A stretch of 64,000 bases of DNA from Triglochin maritima (lineage: Eukaryota; Streptophyta; Magnoliopsida; Alismatales; Juncaginaceae), in NCBI GenBank assembly GCA_963682175.1, contig OY821782.1, positions 32,261,741-32,325,740 of the forward strand, given 5' to 3'. Below the pieces are notes generated by a model. That model worked only from the letters and a program-made list of their open reading frames with translations. It was not told where the DNA came from and made no database searches. Below are positions 1 through 11,199 of the stretch, one piece after another. Every line of letters begins with the position of its first letter. Position 1 is the stretch's first letter. The position numbers and the translations under genes were made by a program.

Positions 1-1957
1 AAACCTAAACCTAATTAACCTAATTAAGCCTTGATTAGTGAAGGATGAGGTGTTGGAAGGAGAAAGAAAGAGTTGGTGAATTTTAATTGGGTTTGGAAGA
101 GGTGGAGTTGGATAAGAATTGGATTTCCTATATATTGGAAGGTAAAGCTAATCTAAAAACGTTTTCTTCTTCTTCCTTATCAATCAACAGAGAAAGTGAG
201 AGAGGGTTTTGGTGAAGAAGAAGAAGGAGAGAAGAAGAAGAGGAGAAGAAGGTGAAGTGTTGGGTTGAAGTAGCCAAAGCTTGGGAGACATCTACAACCA
301 TCGAAAAGGTATGCCAAGTCTTCATATTAACTCCCCAAGAGGTGTGGGAGTGTAGAGGACGGCGTTGGTGCCGTTTCTCCGGTGAAAACCCTACTGGACG
401 GAGGTTGAAGACGACTGGTTCGGTCGACCGTTGGGTGTTTCGGTCGACCGAACAGCGTCTAAATGATGCCTGTCCAGTAGGAAGATGTATTGTTCGGTCG
501 ACCGGTAGTTGGGTCGGTCGACCGATATTTATAAATATTAACTTTGTTCCCGGAACGGTCGAACGATGTCTGTGAGACGGTCGACCGTTATGCCAAATTT
601 AAGCGGGAAAATAAAGGGTTACATTAGCCGGTCGACCGGTGTTGTTTCGGTCGACCGAACCCAGTAGATAGGTTAGACAGGCCTTCGGCCGACCGAGTGT
701 GTGTCTCGGTCGACCGAACTGCGCAAGGTCGGTTCGAGCGTTGACCATCTAAACGGTCGACCGCTCTGGATCCGGTCGACCGACCGCGTGCAGTTTTCCT
801 GTAGTGAAGTGCTTGTTGATCCGGTTAACCGGAAGAGTTCCGGTCGACCGAATTCAGTGGGCAGGATTCATGCAGGCATTCTTATCGGTTGAACGGACCC
901 TGGTTCGACCGACAGGATATATATGTATATAAAATGTATAGCATAGACCTTCCAAACGGTCGACTGCTAGATGACTTTTGTTCGACCAATTGGTAGGTAT
1001 TTCGGTTGGCGTGGTTCGACCGGTAGACTTGTTTGTACAGTACCGTGTACTGTGTGGGGGACCGGTTGACCGGTGTGCTTTTAGCGGTTGACCGATCTGC
1101 CGCAGGTTGGTGGATTTATCCACACGCGAGCCGTCGATGTCAGGTCGACTACCGGCTCCGAGGTGACGGTTGATTACCGGCTTTGAGAGCTACGGATTTC
1201 ACCTTCGACGAAGGCGTATTATTGTACTACCTTTTTCCTCTCTTACCGAGCGGGGTGTGAGGGATGTGTACCGTAAACCTTGGGCAGTTTGCGAGGGTTT
1301 AGCGGTAGGCCGAGGATGTTCCGGCAGGGTGCGCGCTAGGCGACTCTTGAGGGAGCAGTGGCTGTCGTCTGACCCGAGTTGTGTATTCGGCGGGCTGACT
1401 CACTCCTTGGGTGCGGCGTGTACCGGGGGTTCCTTCCTGCACTTTTTGGGGAGCAGTGGTGTCGACTGACCCTTGTGAGGCAGCGGTGGACTGACTTGAC
1501 CCTAGTGGCAGGAGTGGTTCAGTGCCGCGGAGGCGGTGAGGGCATTATTGTGGGCCCGAGGTGGATGATCATGTGCATAGCATTGCATTGTCTTTAATTC
1601 TTTTTTATATTTTTAGGAGGTTTGGTATACGGGGTTCCTGCAGGGAACTCAGGCATGTTTGTTTGTTTTCATTTCAGGTAGCGAGCAGGTCTAGAGTCAG
1701 GTGGTGACCGAGGACGGTGCCTCCGGGATTAGATCCTGTTCTCTTTAGTAGCTTCTTTTGTTTGAGGTAGTGATTACATGTACATTCACTTTTGTTGTAA
1801 TCACAATTGACTCATTTATATAGTTTGACTTCCACGTGGGTCTATATCTTATATATTTTATATATATATGTTGGTTTGTTTCCCGTGACGTGCCCTGTGT
1901 TAACCGTTGACGGTCTTTATTATTGTTTAAATTTTCCGCTGTTTCGGTTACGTTACA
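1..1957 (+). repeat. LTR, CGGTCGACCG-rich family, copy 1 (left end outside or at the window edge)
   Basis: The right end reads CGTTACA at 1951-1957, a TG...CA-type LTR end. Conserved blocks before it (the GGTATACGGGG motif near 1625, a TGTAATCAC block near 1794, and TTTCCGCTGTTTCGG near 1933) recur in the same order in the LTRs at 42774-44885 and 45786-47976. The stretch 420-1150 holds many copies and near copies of the palindrome CGGTCGACCG. The first bases, with AACCTAATTA, resemble the starts of the other copies, so the true left end is close to base 1. No primer binding site follows the right end, so it is a solo or truncated LTR. Open frames inside it are short and unlike any known protein. 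Confidence 0.72.
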
Positions 1958-3455
1958 TGTAGTGATGTGGCATGACCCAGAAGGTGACAAATCCTTCAAT
2001 TTTGGAACTTTAAAACTTGCAGAGAACCTTGGTCTTTGCCTTGTAGACTTTGGGTTTTGTCTTGTACACATGGGACTTTGTCTTGTAGAACTAGAAGCAA
2101 GCGCTTTTGTTCTTGATCAACACTTGAAACCTGAGAACACCAACCAGAGGAACAACTTGAGGAATTGAGAAATAAAATTGGACAAAGTCCCGACATGCGA
2201 TTTATTGGCTAATAAAACTAGATACGAGGTATTGTAACGAGTGTAATATGAAAATCAGGCACTAAAATATAAGTGTATTCAAAGGCCAAAAGAATGACAC
2301 AAAGACTACTAAACTATGGTGTTGAGTGTGATACATGTGATTGTAAAATGATCCATTGGAGCAGGTCCATACATATCGAGTAATAGTTTTTAGATTTTAT
2401 AAGTGCATTTGTTTTCATTAAAGTATTTTAGATGAACTCTTCTCCTACCTGAATTGATGTCATTGATAAATATGATGCCATTAAAACAAATCTGCTGTAA
2501 AAAGAAACAAACTGGGAAAGCTATTCGAATTCATAACAATCGGCTTAATTGCGCACCAACTGTGGGTAAAAAGTAAAACCAAACAGATCGAATCATTTTT
2601 GTCACCAATGAACAACTAATGTCACAAACGAACCACAAAGGCAGTACTTTTAATAGCTAAAATAAGAAAGCTTTTGATGAAAAACTAACCTTTCTCACTA
2701 ACACAACATCAAAATTTTCAAACCCACTCCAAAAACATGAAGACGGAAAGCATTCAACCAAAGAGTATATATACGAAAGAACATAGCATTGAGACAATAA
2801 AAAACACGACCATGCAAACTACCAAATCTTGATATTAATGGAAATCAGAAATGACAGATCCATGTAGGGATGAAAATTTCACAAATGGATGACATGAAGA
2901 GTCACAATGGAACACGTGAAGATAAACAAGCCTAAAGTCAAATTTAGCACCAATGAAATAAAAAAGATCGAATTTTGTCAGGAAATGGCAAATAGTTCAA
3001 AAGGGATGCTGCCAAAACACACCCAAATAAACTTTTCATAAGATTTCCTATACCATCCCGAGTAAGTATATGGGCGTATCTATATGGCACAAATAGATTC
3101 CAAACATAAGAGAAAAACACCCTTTTTATATTCTCATACAGTAAAAACACTAGTTCTAGCAAAAAATATAGCAAAAAATGCACTAGAAAACAACTTTTAA
3201 AACACAAACAAACAATAATTCCTCAATGCATTACAAAAAAAACTACTAAAAAACATGATTGGAGAACTCCTTTTAGCCCTAAAAACTATTTTTAGTAGGG
3301 AAAAATAAAATCCAAAACACTCTGTAACATAAAAATACCATTTTATATGCATTCTAATAGAAACCCACTAAAAATCACGCTTTGAGAACACATTTGAGCC
3401 CGAGAAGAACAGATTTTAGCTAGAAAAAAATTGCAATCTTTACTTCTTCGAAAAG
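1958..3455. other. Stretch with no recognisable gene
   Basis: AT-rich DNA with only short open frames. Near 2029-2093 a unit of about 21-23 bp ending in CTTGTAGA or CTTGTACA is repeated three times. Nothing else was recognised. It could be decayed transposon sequence belonging to the element whose right end lies at about 4150-4225. Confidence 0.5.
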
Positions 3456-3745
3456 AGTCGAAAAGAGGATTCCTCACTCTTTCTCTCATTCAAAACCGTG
3501 CATGAGACTTTCATCTCGCACGACTCCTAAGTGATAAAAGAAAAAGAACTCATCTTCTTCTTTTTTTTATTACCTTCCTCGCGTATGTATAAGACCGAAT
3601 CCATTCGATTTCTAAAAAGGATTACTAATCCTTAACTTTTCGAGGAATCCTTCATCAGTGGTTGTGAATGACTGACTTTTTCAATCTTTTCGACCCTGGT
3701 TGCGTAGGAGCAAAAAGATTGAAAAATAGAACCATCTAATTTGAT
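3456..3745 (-). other. Nuclear copy of a plastid group II intron 3' region (NUPT), probably ndhB intron
   Basis: On the minus strand 3493-3526 has the sequence and fold of a group II intron domain V: GAGTCGTGCGAG, a GATGAAAG-type loop, then CTCATGCACGG. The flanking sequence, including GAGAGAAAGAGTGAGGAATC after domain V and GCTCCTACGCAACC upstream of it, matches my memory of the end of the plastid ndhB intron. Similarity stops where ndhB exon 2 would continue, so only intron sequence is present. The plastid group II intron call is firm. The ndhB assignment rests on memory and would need alignment. It is a DNA fragment with no function expected in the nucleus. Confidence 0.65.
3493..3526 (-). 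ncRNA. Group II intron domain V hairpin (within plastid-derived DNA)
   Basis: A 34-nt hairpin on the minus strand has the classical domain V shape: a GAGTCGTGCGAG arm, a short loop with GAAA, and a CTCATGCACGGTT arm. It is the catalytic domain of group II introns, but here it is only a relic in plastid-derived DNA. Confidence 0.6.
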
Positions 3746-4149
3746 TCCAACTTCAGACCAAACAAAACCCACCCAAATCCGGACCAAACCCTAGATCACC
3801 AAACTACAACTCCACCAGCCCAACCACCACCAAGCCTTGCAGCGTCCTCCGTCCACTCGATCCCTCCCCTCCTCCGTCTGCCCGGTTCAAACAACAAAAA
3901 AACACCACATTCCCAACGTCGGAGCGAAGGAAAAGCAAGCGGATGACAGTGAGGAGGAACGACACCGTGAATGAACAACAACGACGAGACTCCGGCGAGG
4001 TAGGGAATGTAGGGAGGAAAGATTGTGAGTTTGGTTTGAGAGATGTGTAATGGGGTGAAGTGGGAAAGAAACGTGGTTTTTTAGAGTGAAATATTGATTT
4101 CCAATTTTACCCTCCTGTAAGCAAAAATAAGAAGATTTCATCTCAACCT

Positions 4150-4228
4150 TTGGTTTTGATTTGGATGGTGGATGTTTAGGAGGCTCACTTAAGCTTAGAT
4201 AAGCCCAGGGCTCATTATATAATTTTTG

Positions 4229-4260
<32 letters not shown>

Positions 4261-4338
4261 CAAAATTATAGAATGAGCCTATGACTCATTTAAGCTTAAG
4301 TGAGCCCCCTAAACATCCACCATCCAAATCAAATCCAA
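4150..4338. repeat. Foldback of two head-to-head MULE-like terminal repeats around (TA)n
   Basis: The left arm (4150 to about 4225) and right arm (about 4262-4338) are near-perfect reverse complements. They share GGATGGTGGATGTTTAGG, CTCACTTAAGCTTA and ATGAGCC blocks, and a TA microsatellite of about 25 bp (4230-4256) lies between them. The same terminal sequence occurs singly at 9465-9560 and, more diverged and inverted, at 15290-15384. The foldback may therefore be the right end of one element and the left end of another, meeting at the TA tract, or a small foldback MITE of the same family. Confidence 0.65.
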
Positions 4339-5696
4339 TGGTGGATGTAAATCTATGTTATTTTTAGATAGAAAATGGTAAAATTGGAAACTCAATCACC
4401 CCTTCCCCCACACCCCTCCCCCCTCTCACGATTCTCACCCAAAACCCATCAATTCTTGAACGCAAACCCTAATTTTGGTTCCTCTTTCTTGTCTCAATCT
4501 TCTCCACATCTTCAAAGTACCTATTTCTTATCGTCAGAGATTTCTTCTCGTCGGAGTTCTCCTCTCTCCTCTCCAAAGATTTGATTTCCGAAATCCCCTT
4601 TGTGGAGCACATTCTTGGTAACTCCGACAAATCAATGGAGATATCATCACACCTTGACGAAGATGACAATCCGAGGTGAATGATTATCGACTGAAACTTT
4701 AGTATTGATTTTAAGTTTTGATTCAAAAATGATTATTTTTTACAAAATTTCACCATTCTTTGAATTTTACTTCTCTTTTTGCACAAGCATCCAGTCTTCT
4801 TGTTTCGCAGGATGTTATTTTAAAACAAAATGTATATTGTTATTGCTAATGAGATAATATTACAGTTCGTCTTATATTATTACAGTTAACCGTTATCTAT
4901 TTTTTGACTTAATTATTCTAGAAATACATGTTGTATTATTGGATTGAGTTGAGGAGAATTGTATGGAAGTTGGAATATGATTGAGTTTGATTTGCTTGTG
5001 GTTTTTATGGTTATGGAATTCGATTTAAGTGAGTTTGTTTCAAGGGAGATGTAAAGGGGATTTGAATAGTAGATGGAATTTTATCAAGTTAGGTTGGCTT
5101 ATATTTGGTTGTGTTGTTAGTGTTGGTTGTGGTTATGTTATTTTTTTGTGGCGCTAATGATTTAGTTTTGGAATTTAATCAGTGGTTTTAATTTGGCATG
5201 GATTTGAAACATTTGAAGTTGGTCTCGCTTTTGTTGAATGCAGTTTTGGTGTAGTTTTGATAAAGTTGGTTTTGTTTGTGTTGTTTTTTTAAACTGGATT
5301 TGATGAAGTTGGCTGCTTTTGTGTTGGTTAAGTTTTGATTTAATTTGTTTAAGTTGGGTTTGTATGTGTTGAATTATTGGTTACACATTTTGCAGGTCAA
5401 GCTATGTAAATTTTAGCCTATTACCTGCTAATTATACATTTTATCTTATTTACTTATCACTTCCTCCAGAAAATGCATATGATATCTTGTTTACAATTGC
5501 TTAGTTTACTCCCAATTGTCTGTTATAGCAAGCAGTACCTTGGTCGTTGCTATTGATCTCTTTTGGATGTTTTGCTTCTATGTTCGCATTTCATTTTAGC
5601 AATTTTGTGATCCCATGGTGGGGTTAAGTGTATGTCGTGCTTTGTTCTTTTATTTATTTATAACAATATGACTAATTAATAACTTCTTAAAACAGA

Positions 5697-5895
5697 AATG
5701 TCTACCACATGGTGCTGCAACAAGCATGGGGATACATTAACACCATGACTGCTAACTCGAAGGAAATCGCAAAATCCATTGAAGCAACACGAGGGATTCG
5801 GTCTTTGGAAGAACTTAACAGAAAGTGGAGCGAACATAATAAAGCTTTACAAATAATTAAGGATATACTGATGTATATGAATAAGACATTTGTCT
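5697..5895 (+). pseudogene. CUL3: Captured fragment of a cullin-3 gene
   Basis: The translation contains KSIEATRG, LEELNRKWSEHNKALQ and IKDILMYMNKTF, which match the N-terminal cullin repeat of CUL3, the scaffold of BTB-type CUL3-RING ubiquitin ligases. About 60 codons are recognisable, beginning around MVLQQ. The part before MTANSKEI is diverged and may contain a small deletion. No other cullin repeat and no cullin homology or NEDD8-site domain follows. The fragment lies inside a MULE-like region, so capture by the transposon is the simplest explanation. It cannot make a functional cullin. Confidence 0.8.
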
Positions 5896-6187
5896 GGAGT
5901 TTTTTCTGTGGTAGGCATTTTCACAATGATACAAATGATTAATGCCTACCACATGAATTGCAACAACCAAATAATGACCTTAATCAAAACAAAATCTGTG
6001 GTTTCGGTGAGAGTTCTTAGTGATGATTGGTTAGCTCCGTTAGGTTTTTTTCCGGTCTCTTGCCCTGTGTTTTCTGGAGATCATTTTGTGGATATTATGT
6101 ATGTGTTACCATGTGTTTGATTAGCTTATTGTTTGCTATAAGCTCTTTGTTTCTTCTTCGGGGAGATTCAATATGTGTTTAGATGCT
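5896..6187. other. Stretch with no recognisable gene
   Basis: AT-rich sequence between the CUL3 fragment and the solo LTR. It has short open frames only and no similarity I recognise. Confidence 0.4.
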
Positions 6188-7751
6188 TGATTGACATCAT
6201 ATCATGCATATATTTGTGTCTTATATCCTTTAATTTAGCCTAAGCAATACTACGTAATGAGTGTTATGTTTATGTTTCAGGAATAAATAGGTTTAGGAAG
6301 AAGAGACTAAAAAAGGACTCAAATGCAAGGAAAAAGACCAAGTTGCAAGACTTTTGGACTGAGATAAAAGAGAGAAGGACCCAGATGTAAAACCCAAAGG
6401 ATTAATGAGTAAATCAAGAAGGTTCACACCTTAATGAAGAGTATTTTGACAATTAAATCCGGGCCCAACCATCAACAACCAAATCGGGTTCATCAAACAC
6501 CAAGAAATCAAGCAAGAACGAAGTCAAAGAAATCTATACCCGATCAGAAGAATATAGACCGCTGATTAGCGGTCCCAGACCGCCAATCAATGGTCAAGAT
6601 GTCTTCAAATCACACATGCTTTGGTGGGATGTTAGATTAAGGTGTATTTAGTCCATATTTGGTATGCTTTTAGTCCCATACCGGGGGATTATCCCGGATT
6701 AGCTTTTTCAATGCCTATAAATATAACTCTTCACCTTCCTTTGTATATTCACTCATTGCTTGGTGGCATTCTCTCTACTTGGAGTAAGCCTTGAAGCAAA
6801 ACTCAAGGTGGAGAAGAGTGCTACCTTCAATGTGAGTCATTTTAATAAAATAATTGTTCTTAGTTTCTTTTAATCTTGTCTTTTAATTCTTACATGCTTC
6901 TTTTGTTTTATTTTCCTTTCAATTAGCTTCTTTAATATTCCTTTCTTGCTTAGTTTAATTTCCTTTCAGTACAATGTTTCATTTTGTTAATGTAGTTAGT
7001 GTAATGATTAGTGTAATGATTAGTGGGTAGTTTCATCCCCATTTGGGGGGGTGGAGAAATATGTGATGCGATTATGTGGTGTATTAGGTGTGTGTTATCT
7101 TAATCCTTTGAACCTTATATGATTTCCATAACCATCTCATGGGATTTCACTCTTGTCTTTTATATGCTAATACTCTTGAATGAAGCTTAGCATATGCTTA
7201 GACTAGTGGACCTAATTTATGGGGAATGATGAGGTGAGGATATGGATGGAATTGATGAAGGAAACATGACTTGTAGTGTATGTGCTCTTGTTGCCATTAC
7301 CTTTATTAATGTCTTGTATGTTTTAATGATTGGGTAAATCTTATTTCATGTAGAGGCATAGTGGGGTTTGGTCTTTATACTTGAGTTCATCTAACTTCAT
7401 TGCAATTATTGTCTTGTATGTTTTAATGATATGATCTTATCTTATTTCTGTGGAGGCAAAGTTGGATTTAGTTTTATGATTTTCATACACTACATGTTGT
7501 GATGAGCATAATTGAACACACACATACACATATCTTTGTATTCACACTCTTTTCTCAACCCCCTATGTGATTTAGTTTTATTGCTTATTGTCCATTTCCT
7601 TTTGCATTTTAGTGTAATCAATCTTTCTCTCATTTCTTTCCCACTCGCCTTCGAACAAACTAAAGTCGACACACCTCCCTATGGATCAGCCCGTATTTGC
7701 CACTGCTTCAACGCGGTCGTGCACTTGTGGTTAATTAAAATATATCAATCA
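6188..7751 (+). mobile_element. Solo LTR of an Athila-like Ty3/gypsy element
   Basis: It begins TGATTGACATC and ends ATCAATCA, and is flanked by a perfect 5-bp duplication ATGCT (6183-6187 and 7752-7756). Read on the plus strand it matches the reverse complement of the LTRs at 55855-57382 and 61252-62808 over its whole length, including the TATAAATA box (6716-6723) and the GCCGCTGATTAGCGGTC region. No internal sequence remains, so it arose by recombination between two LTRs. It sits in the MULE-like region downstream of the CUL3 fragment and is the youngest readable event there. Confidence 0.9.
6716..6723 (+). promoter_or_regulatory. LTR TATA box
   Basis: TATAAATA in the solo LTR, at the position matching the TATA boxes of the two full LTRs of the same family at 56881-56888 and 62273-62280 (minus strand). 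It is followed by CTTCACCTTCC and a CTTGGTGG block that are conserved between copies. Confidence 0.6.
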
Positions 7752-7756
7752 ATGCT

Positions 7757-8970
7757 CCTGTGGGGTTTGAGAAAGACCCTTCCAAATCACAAATTTAGGA
7801 CAGGCAGCGACTATGATGTCATCGCCCATCTGATAAAAATGAGGATTTCTGATTACTTCTTTGCTTGATATTAGAAAACACATTCATTTTGCTGATGAGA
7901 ATTTTTTAGGAGGTTTATACTTCATAATTCAGCATGTTTCGTAATTAGTGGTTTTCTCTTATGCTAATGCTAGTATAAGGAACATGGAGAAGTCTTTTTA
8001 AAAAAATATATTAATAGATTGAAACCAAATTCTTGGCATTTGAGGAACTTTTGTAAAAATAATTACATTATTTGACGGATAACATCATCATATTACAGTC
8101 ATAACATTATATTATGGTTGTGAACATAATATTAATTTTAATACGAACGACGATATTGGTACACATGATGCAGTCATCAATCACTATTTGCGAAACGTTA
8201 GTAATTACAAACTTAAATTGTATTACGGCTAACAACATCATATTATTACAACAACAATATATTACGGTTTTGAACATAATATTAAATTTTATACAAACAA
8301 CGATACGTATTACACATGATGTGGTCATCCATTTTTTTATGAGACGTTAGTATAAATAATTTCATTATATTACAACTAACAACATAATATTACGGGTAAA
8401 AAATAATTTTTTGAGGAATATTGTTAATAGTTATTAGATTATATTTGTTAACAAAATTATATTAAAGTATGCATGTTCAAAACAACACTTCAGACATTCA
8501 TAAATTCTAGTGTGTACTTTATGTGTCCCAAGAATAGGACGAAGCGAAACATATTCAAGATAAATGAATCACTATAGTATGCTTATATAATATTATTTGT
8601 ACTCACATTTGATTAGGTTTGAAATGAGTTTCATATACTAATAGTCACATGTTTTTCTAAATTCAAAACCAAGCGAAAACTTCCTCACCCCATTTTACGG
8701 CAGACTGGATAATATTGAGGTGGATGTTTATACTTGAATATATGTGTGTATATGTTTATACTTCAATACTTCAGGAGATTGACGTGTGGATCCCCATATT
8801 GATGTGTTAATGACAAAGTATTACTTTGTCGAGTTTAAATCTACTTTTTTACGATGTGTATATATTATCCAGTGATATTCATAATTTCTTGTTCCTACCG
8901 TAATAATTACATTGTATTACGGCTAACGACAACATATTACGGCTAAAAATGTTATATTACGGCTTATGGT
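7757..8970 (+). repeat. AT-rich tract with repeated ATTACGGCTAAC units
   Basis: After the solo LTR a short frame (to about 7868) of unknown identity ends. From about 8050 to 8400 two copies of a unit of roughly 170 bp are visible, each with ACATAATATTA, CAACGATA, ACACATGAT, GAGACGTTAGTA or GAAACGTTAGTA, and TATTACGGCTAAC or a variant. Further ATTACGGCTAAC copies lie at about 8917-8960. The same units form longer arrays in 11200-12340. Confidence 0.6.
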
Positions 8971-9056
8971 TCATGAGAATGGAATAATATTACTTCCAAA
9001 AATATGATATTATTATTGAACCAAGTATCACAAGTTGTACATTTACTAACTAGAAC

Positions 9057-9333
9057 TAGGGGAGAACATGAACCGGTCCGGTCCGGACCGAATCCGATCG
9101 GTCCGAATTTCGGTCCGGACACCGGGACAGGTTCGACTTTCGGTCCGGTCGGGTCCGAACCAGGTCCAAAACCCAATTCCCCCCCCCCCCCCCAAATCCG
9201 GTCTGGTCTGGGTTTTTGGACCGGACCGACTGGTCCGGGTTCGGCCCGGACCGAATCTGACCGGTCAGGTCTTCGGTCTGGACCCCGGAGAGCATCTGGG
9301 TCTGGTCCGGGTCCAGACCGATGCTCTCCCCGA
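9057..9333. mobile_element. hAT-type MITE rich in GGTCCGG (copy 1)
   Basis: The ends are TAGGGGAGAAC and GCTCTCCCCGA, an imperfect terminal inverted repeat, flanked by a perfect 8-bp duplication ACTAGAAC (9049-9056 and 9334-9341). Eight-base duplications and TAGGG-type ends are typical of hAT transposons. The 277-bp interior is mostly GGTCCGG/CCGGACC permutations plus a 15-base C run at 9179-9193. Open frames through it are low-complexity artefacts. Confidence 0.85.
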
Positions 9334-9559
9334 ACTAGAACAATTGTACAGTATCACAATTTTTAAAATACATAATCTTCAAAGAAAATGTATCATAATT
9401 TACATTTGCGCCGCCTATGAATATTTTGGGAATAACGTTTAAATATTATATATATATACAAAAATTATTGAATGAGCCCAGGGCTCATTTAAGCTTAAGT
9501 AAGCCCCATAAACATCCACCATCCAAAATTAATCTAACGGTGATTATAAGATTTTCTTA

Positions 9560-10672
9560 CAATTACTCACAAGAGGGTACAATTGGAATTCAACTAAACT
9601 CAAAACCCTCTCAAACTAGACAAAACTTACGCAACCCTCTCTCACCCCAAACACCCCCTCCTCCCCTCCCCCCAAGCACGAACGAAACTCCTCCTTCTTC
9701 CCCACCTCCCCATCCTCAAACCCCCAACCCCAAGGGTCATTAATCGGCATCCCCAAACCTCCAAAGCCGTCGTAGTCCCCAAACCTCAAACGACATCACC
9801 AATCCCCAAATCGAAATGGAGGAATCCCGTGGTAGAACCACCAAATCCCCAACGCGTTCTACCAGTATGATTTTCAATCTCTTTTGGAGAGGAGATTAGT
9901 GTTTACATGTTACGAGTGGTTTAGGTTTTCAATTTCCCTCGGATTGAGGAATTTCGATCATGGCAAACCCTAACCCCCCTCCTTCCCAACTCCAACCTGG
10001 AAATTCCACCTTAATGTACAAGTTACATATCCATCACGTGTCATGTTTGTTTACTTTAATGGTCCAATATGCAGCATATTTGTTTCGATTAATTCTCATT
10101 TTTTGGCTGCATAGTGGTAAATTTGTGAGGATTATGTTCTTGGCTGCATAGTGGTAAAAATAATAATAATATTCTACATATTTGATTTGATTGGTAATAT
10201 TTGGTTGAATTGTCTGCAAATATCCAAAATCAACTTTTCTCACAACTTTTTTGTTGTTAATATTTTTAATTGAACCAAATACATCTGTTATATTTGATTT
10301 GATTGGTAATATTTGTTTGAACCCAATACATTTGTAATATTTGATTGGTAATATTACGGCTAATTGTTTCATTTTACTATTTTTCATATATTGTTACAAT
10401 TTATTATTGGTATTGTAGTAATCAACTATTTTCGTTTCCTGCATTTAGTATGTATGATTTCAATCATTGTTTGGTTTATATGGAATTACACTTCTTATAT
10501 TGAACTTCTTTTACAACTGATTACATTTTCAATCCTACAATTCACTAAATTCAGCACAAGCAAAAATTAGATTTCTCCAGTGGCTATGTCGCTTCCTGTT
10601 TTTTGTTTCTATTAAGCATGGATTTAGAGTTTATTGCTTCTACCACTTATTAGTTTAAATGTTATTTTGCAG
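9560..10672. other. MULE D left interior, no clear gene
   Basis: A C-rich leader-like tract lies at 9605-9735, followed by AT-rich DNA with repeats of the form TTGATTTGATTGGTAATATTTG near 10180, 10290 and 10335. Open frames are short and unrecognised. The leader may be the former 5' region of the Ulp1-like gene. Confidence 0.4.
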
Positions 10673-10905
10673 TCTAAGTGGGTGGCCAAGTACTTCGAAT
10701 TGTCATATAATTTTGAGAATATGAAGAAGTGGGACATAGAACACGTGTCTTGCCCTCAACAATTAGCCACAAGTTTGAATTATGGATTGTATGTATTGAA
10801 GTTTGCACAACATCTTTCTGAAAGAAAAGAAACATTTGATTTTGGGGAAGAAGATATTGCTCGGATCCGTGCAGAATTTGTGGTTATGATACTTCAAACT
10901 AGTGT
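10673..10905 (+). pseudogene. Ulp1-like cysteine protease C-terminal fragment (dead active site)
   Basis: The frame begins just after an intron-like TTTTGCAG. It contains MKKWDIEHVSCPQQLATS, NYGLYVLKFAQHLSE and EEDIARIRAEFVVMIL, the order seen at the C-terminus of Ulp1 (peptidase C48) proteins, which cleave SUMO precursors and conjugates. The usual Gln before the active site is visible in PQQ. Where Asp-Cys-Gly would hold the catalytic cysteine, the sequence reads Asn-Tyr-Gly, so the enzyme would be inactive. The His region is not found upstream. Confidence 0.68.
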
Positions 10906-11199
10906 TGATGAAATGACATTATTTTTTTTTGGAATTTTGTGTTTCTTGACTGATACATTATTCATGCATTTGTTGTATGATTTACTCTTTATAGTGAATA
11001 TTACATACAAGAAAATTGAGGCTTCTAATTTGTGGATGTTTAGTAACATGCTCAACTCCAATTCTACGTATTATTTTTTCTCCTTTTCAATTATAGGCAT
11101 TAAAATGGTTCGAGTTTCCTATTTTTGGGATTTATAAGTACTGAAACCATATTTCGCTCATTCCATGCTCATGTTCCACATTCAATAAATTATTTTTTG

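Larger units (their letters stand above)
4340..9050 (+). mobile_element. Non-autonomous MULE-like element carrying a captured CUL3 fragment (right end lost)
   Basis: The left terminal repeat at 4262-4338 is followed by a C-rich leader (4395-4440) much like the one after the left end of the 9465-15384 element (9605-9735). The right part (8050-8830) resembles 11200-14600 of that element, including the ATTACGGCTAAC repeats and a shared block near 8690 and 14490. Inside are a cullin-3 fragment (5697-5895) and a later solo LTR (6188-7751). No right terminal repeat was found, so the right boundary is a guess. This is the structure expected of a Pack-MULE, a non-autonomous MULE that has picked up host gene sequence. 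Confidence 0.42.

Noticed and set aside
2944..3207. Minus-strand 87-codon hydrophobic frame
   Set aside because: It has no recognised family, AT-rich composition and no supporting context. It is likely a chance frame.
3493..3526. An active group II intron
   Set aside because: Only the 3' part of a plastid intron is present, with no intron-encoded protein and no 5' domains.
9004..9442. Gly/Pro/Arg-rich open frames on both strands
   Set aside because: They lie in the GGTCCGG-rich MITE defined by an 8-bp duplication. The composition keeps all frames open.
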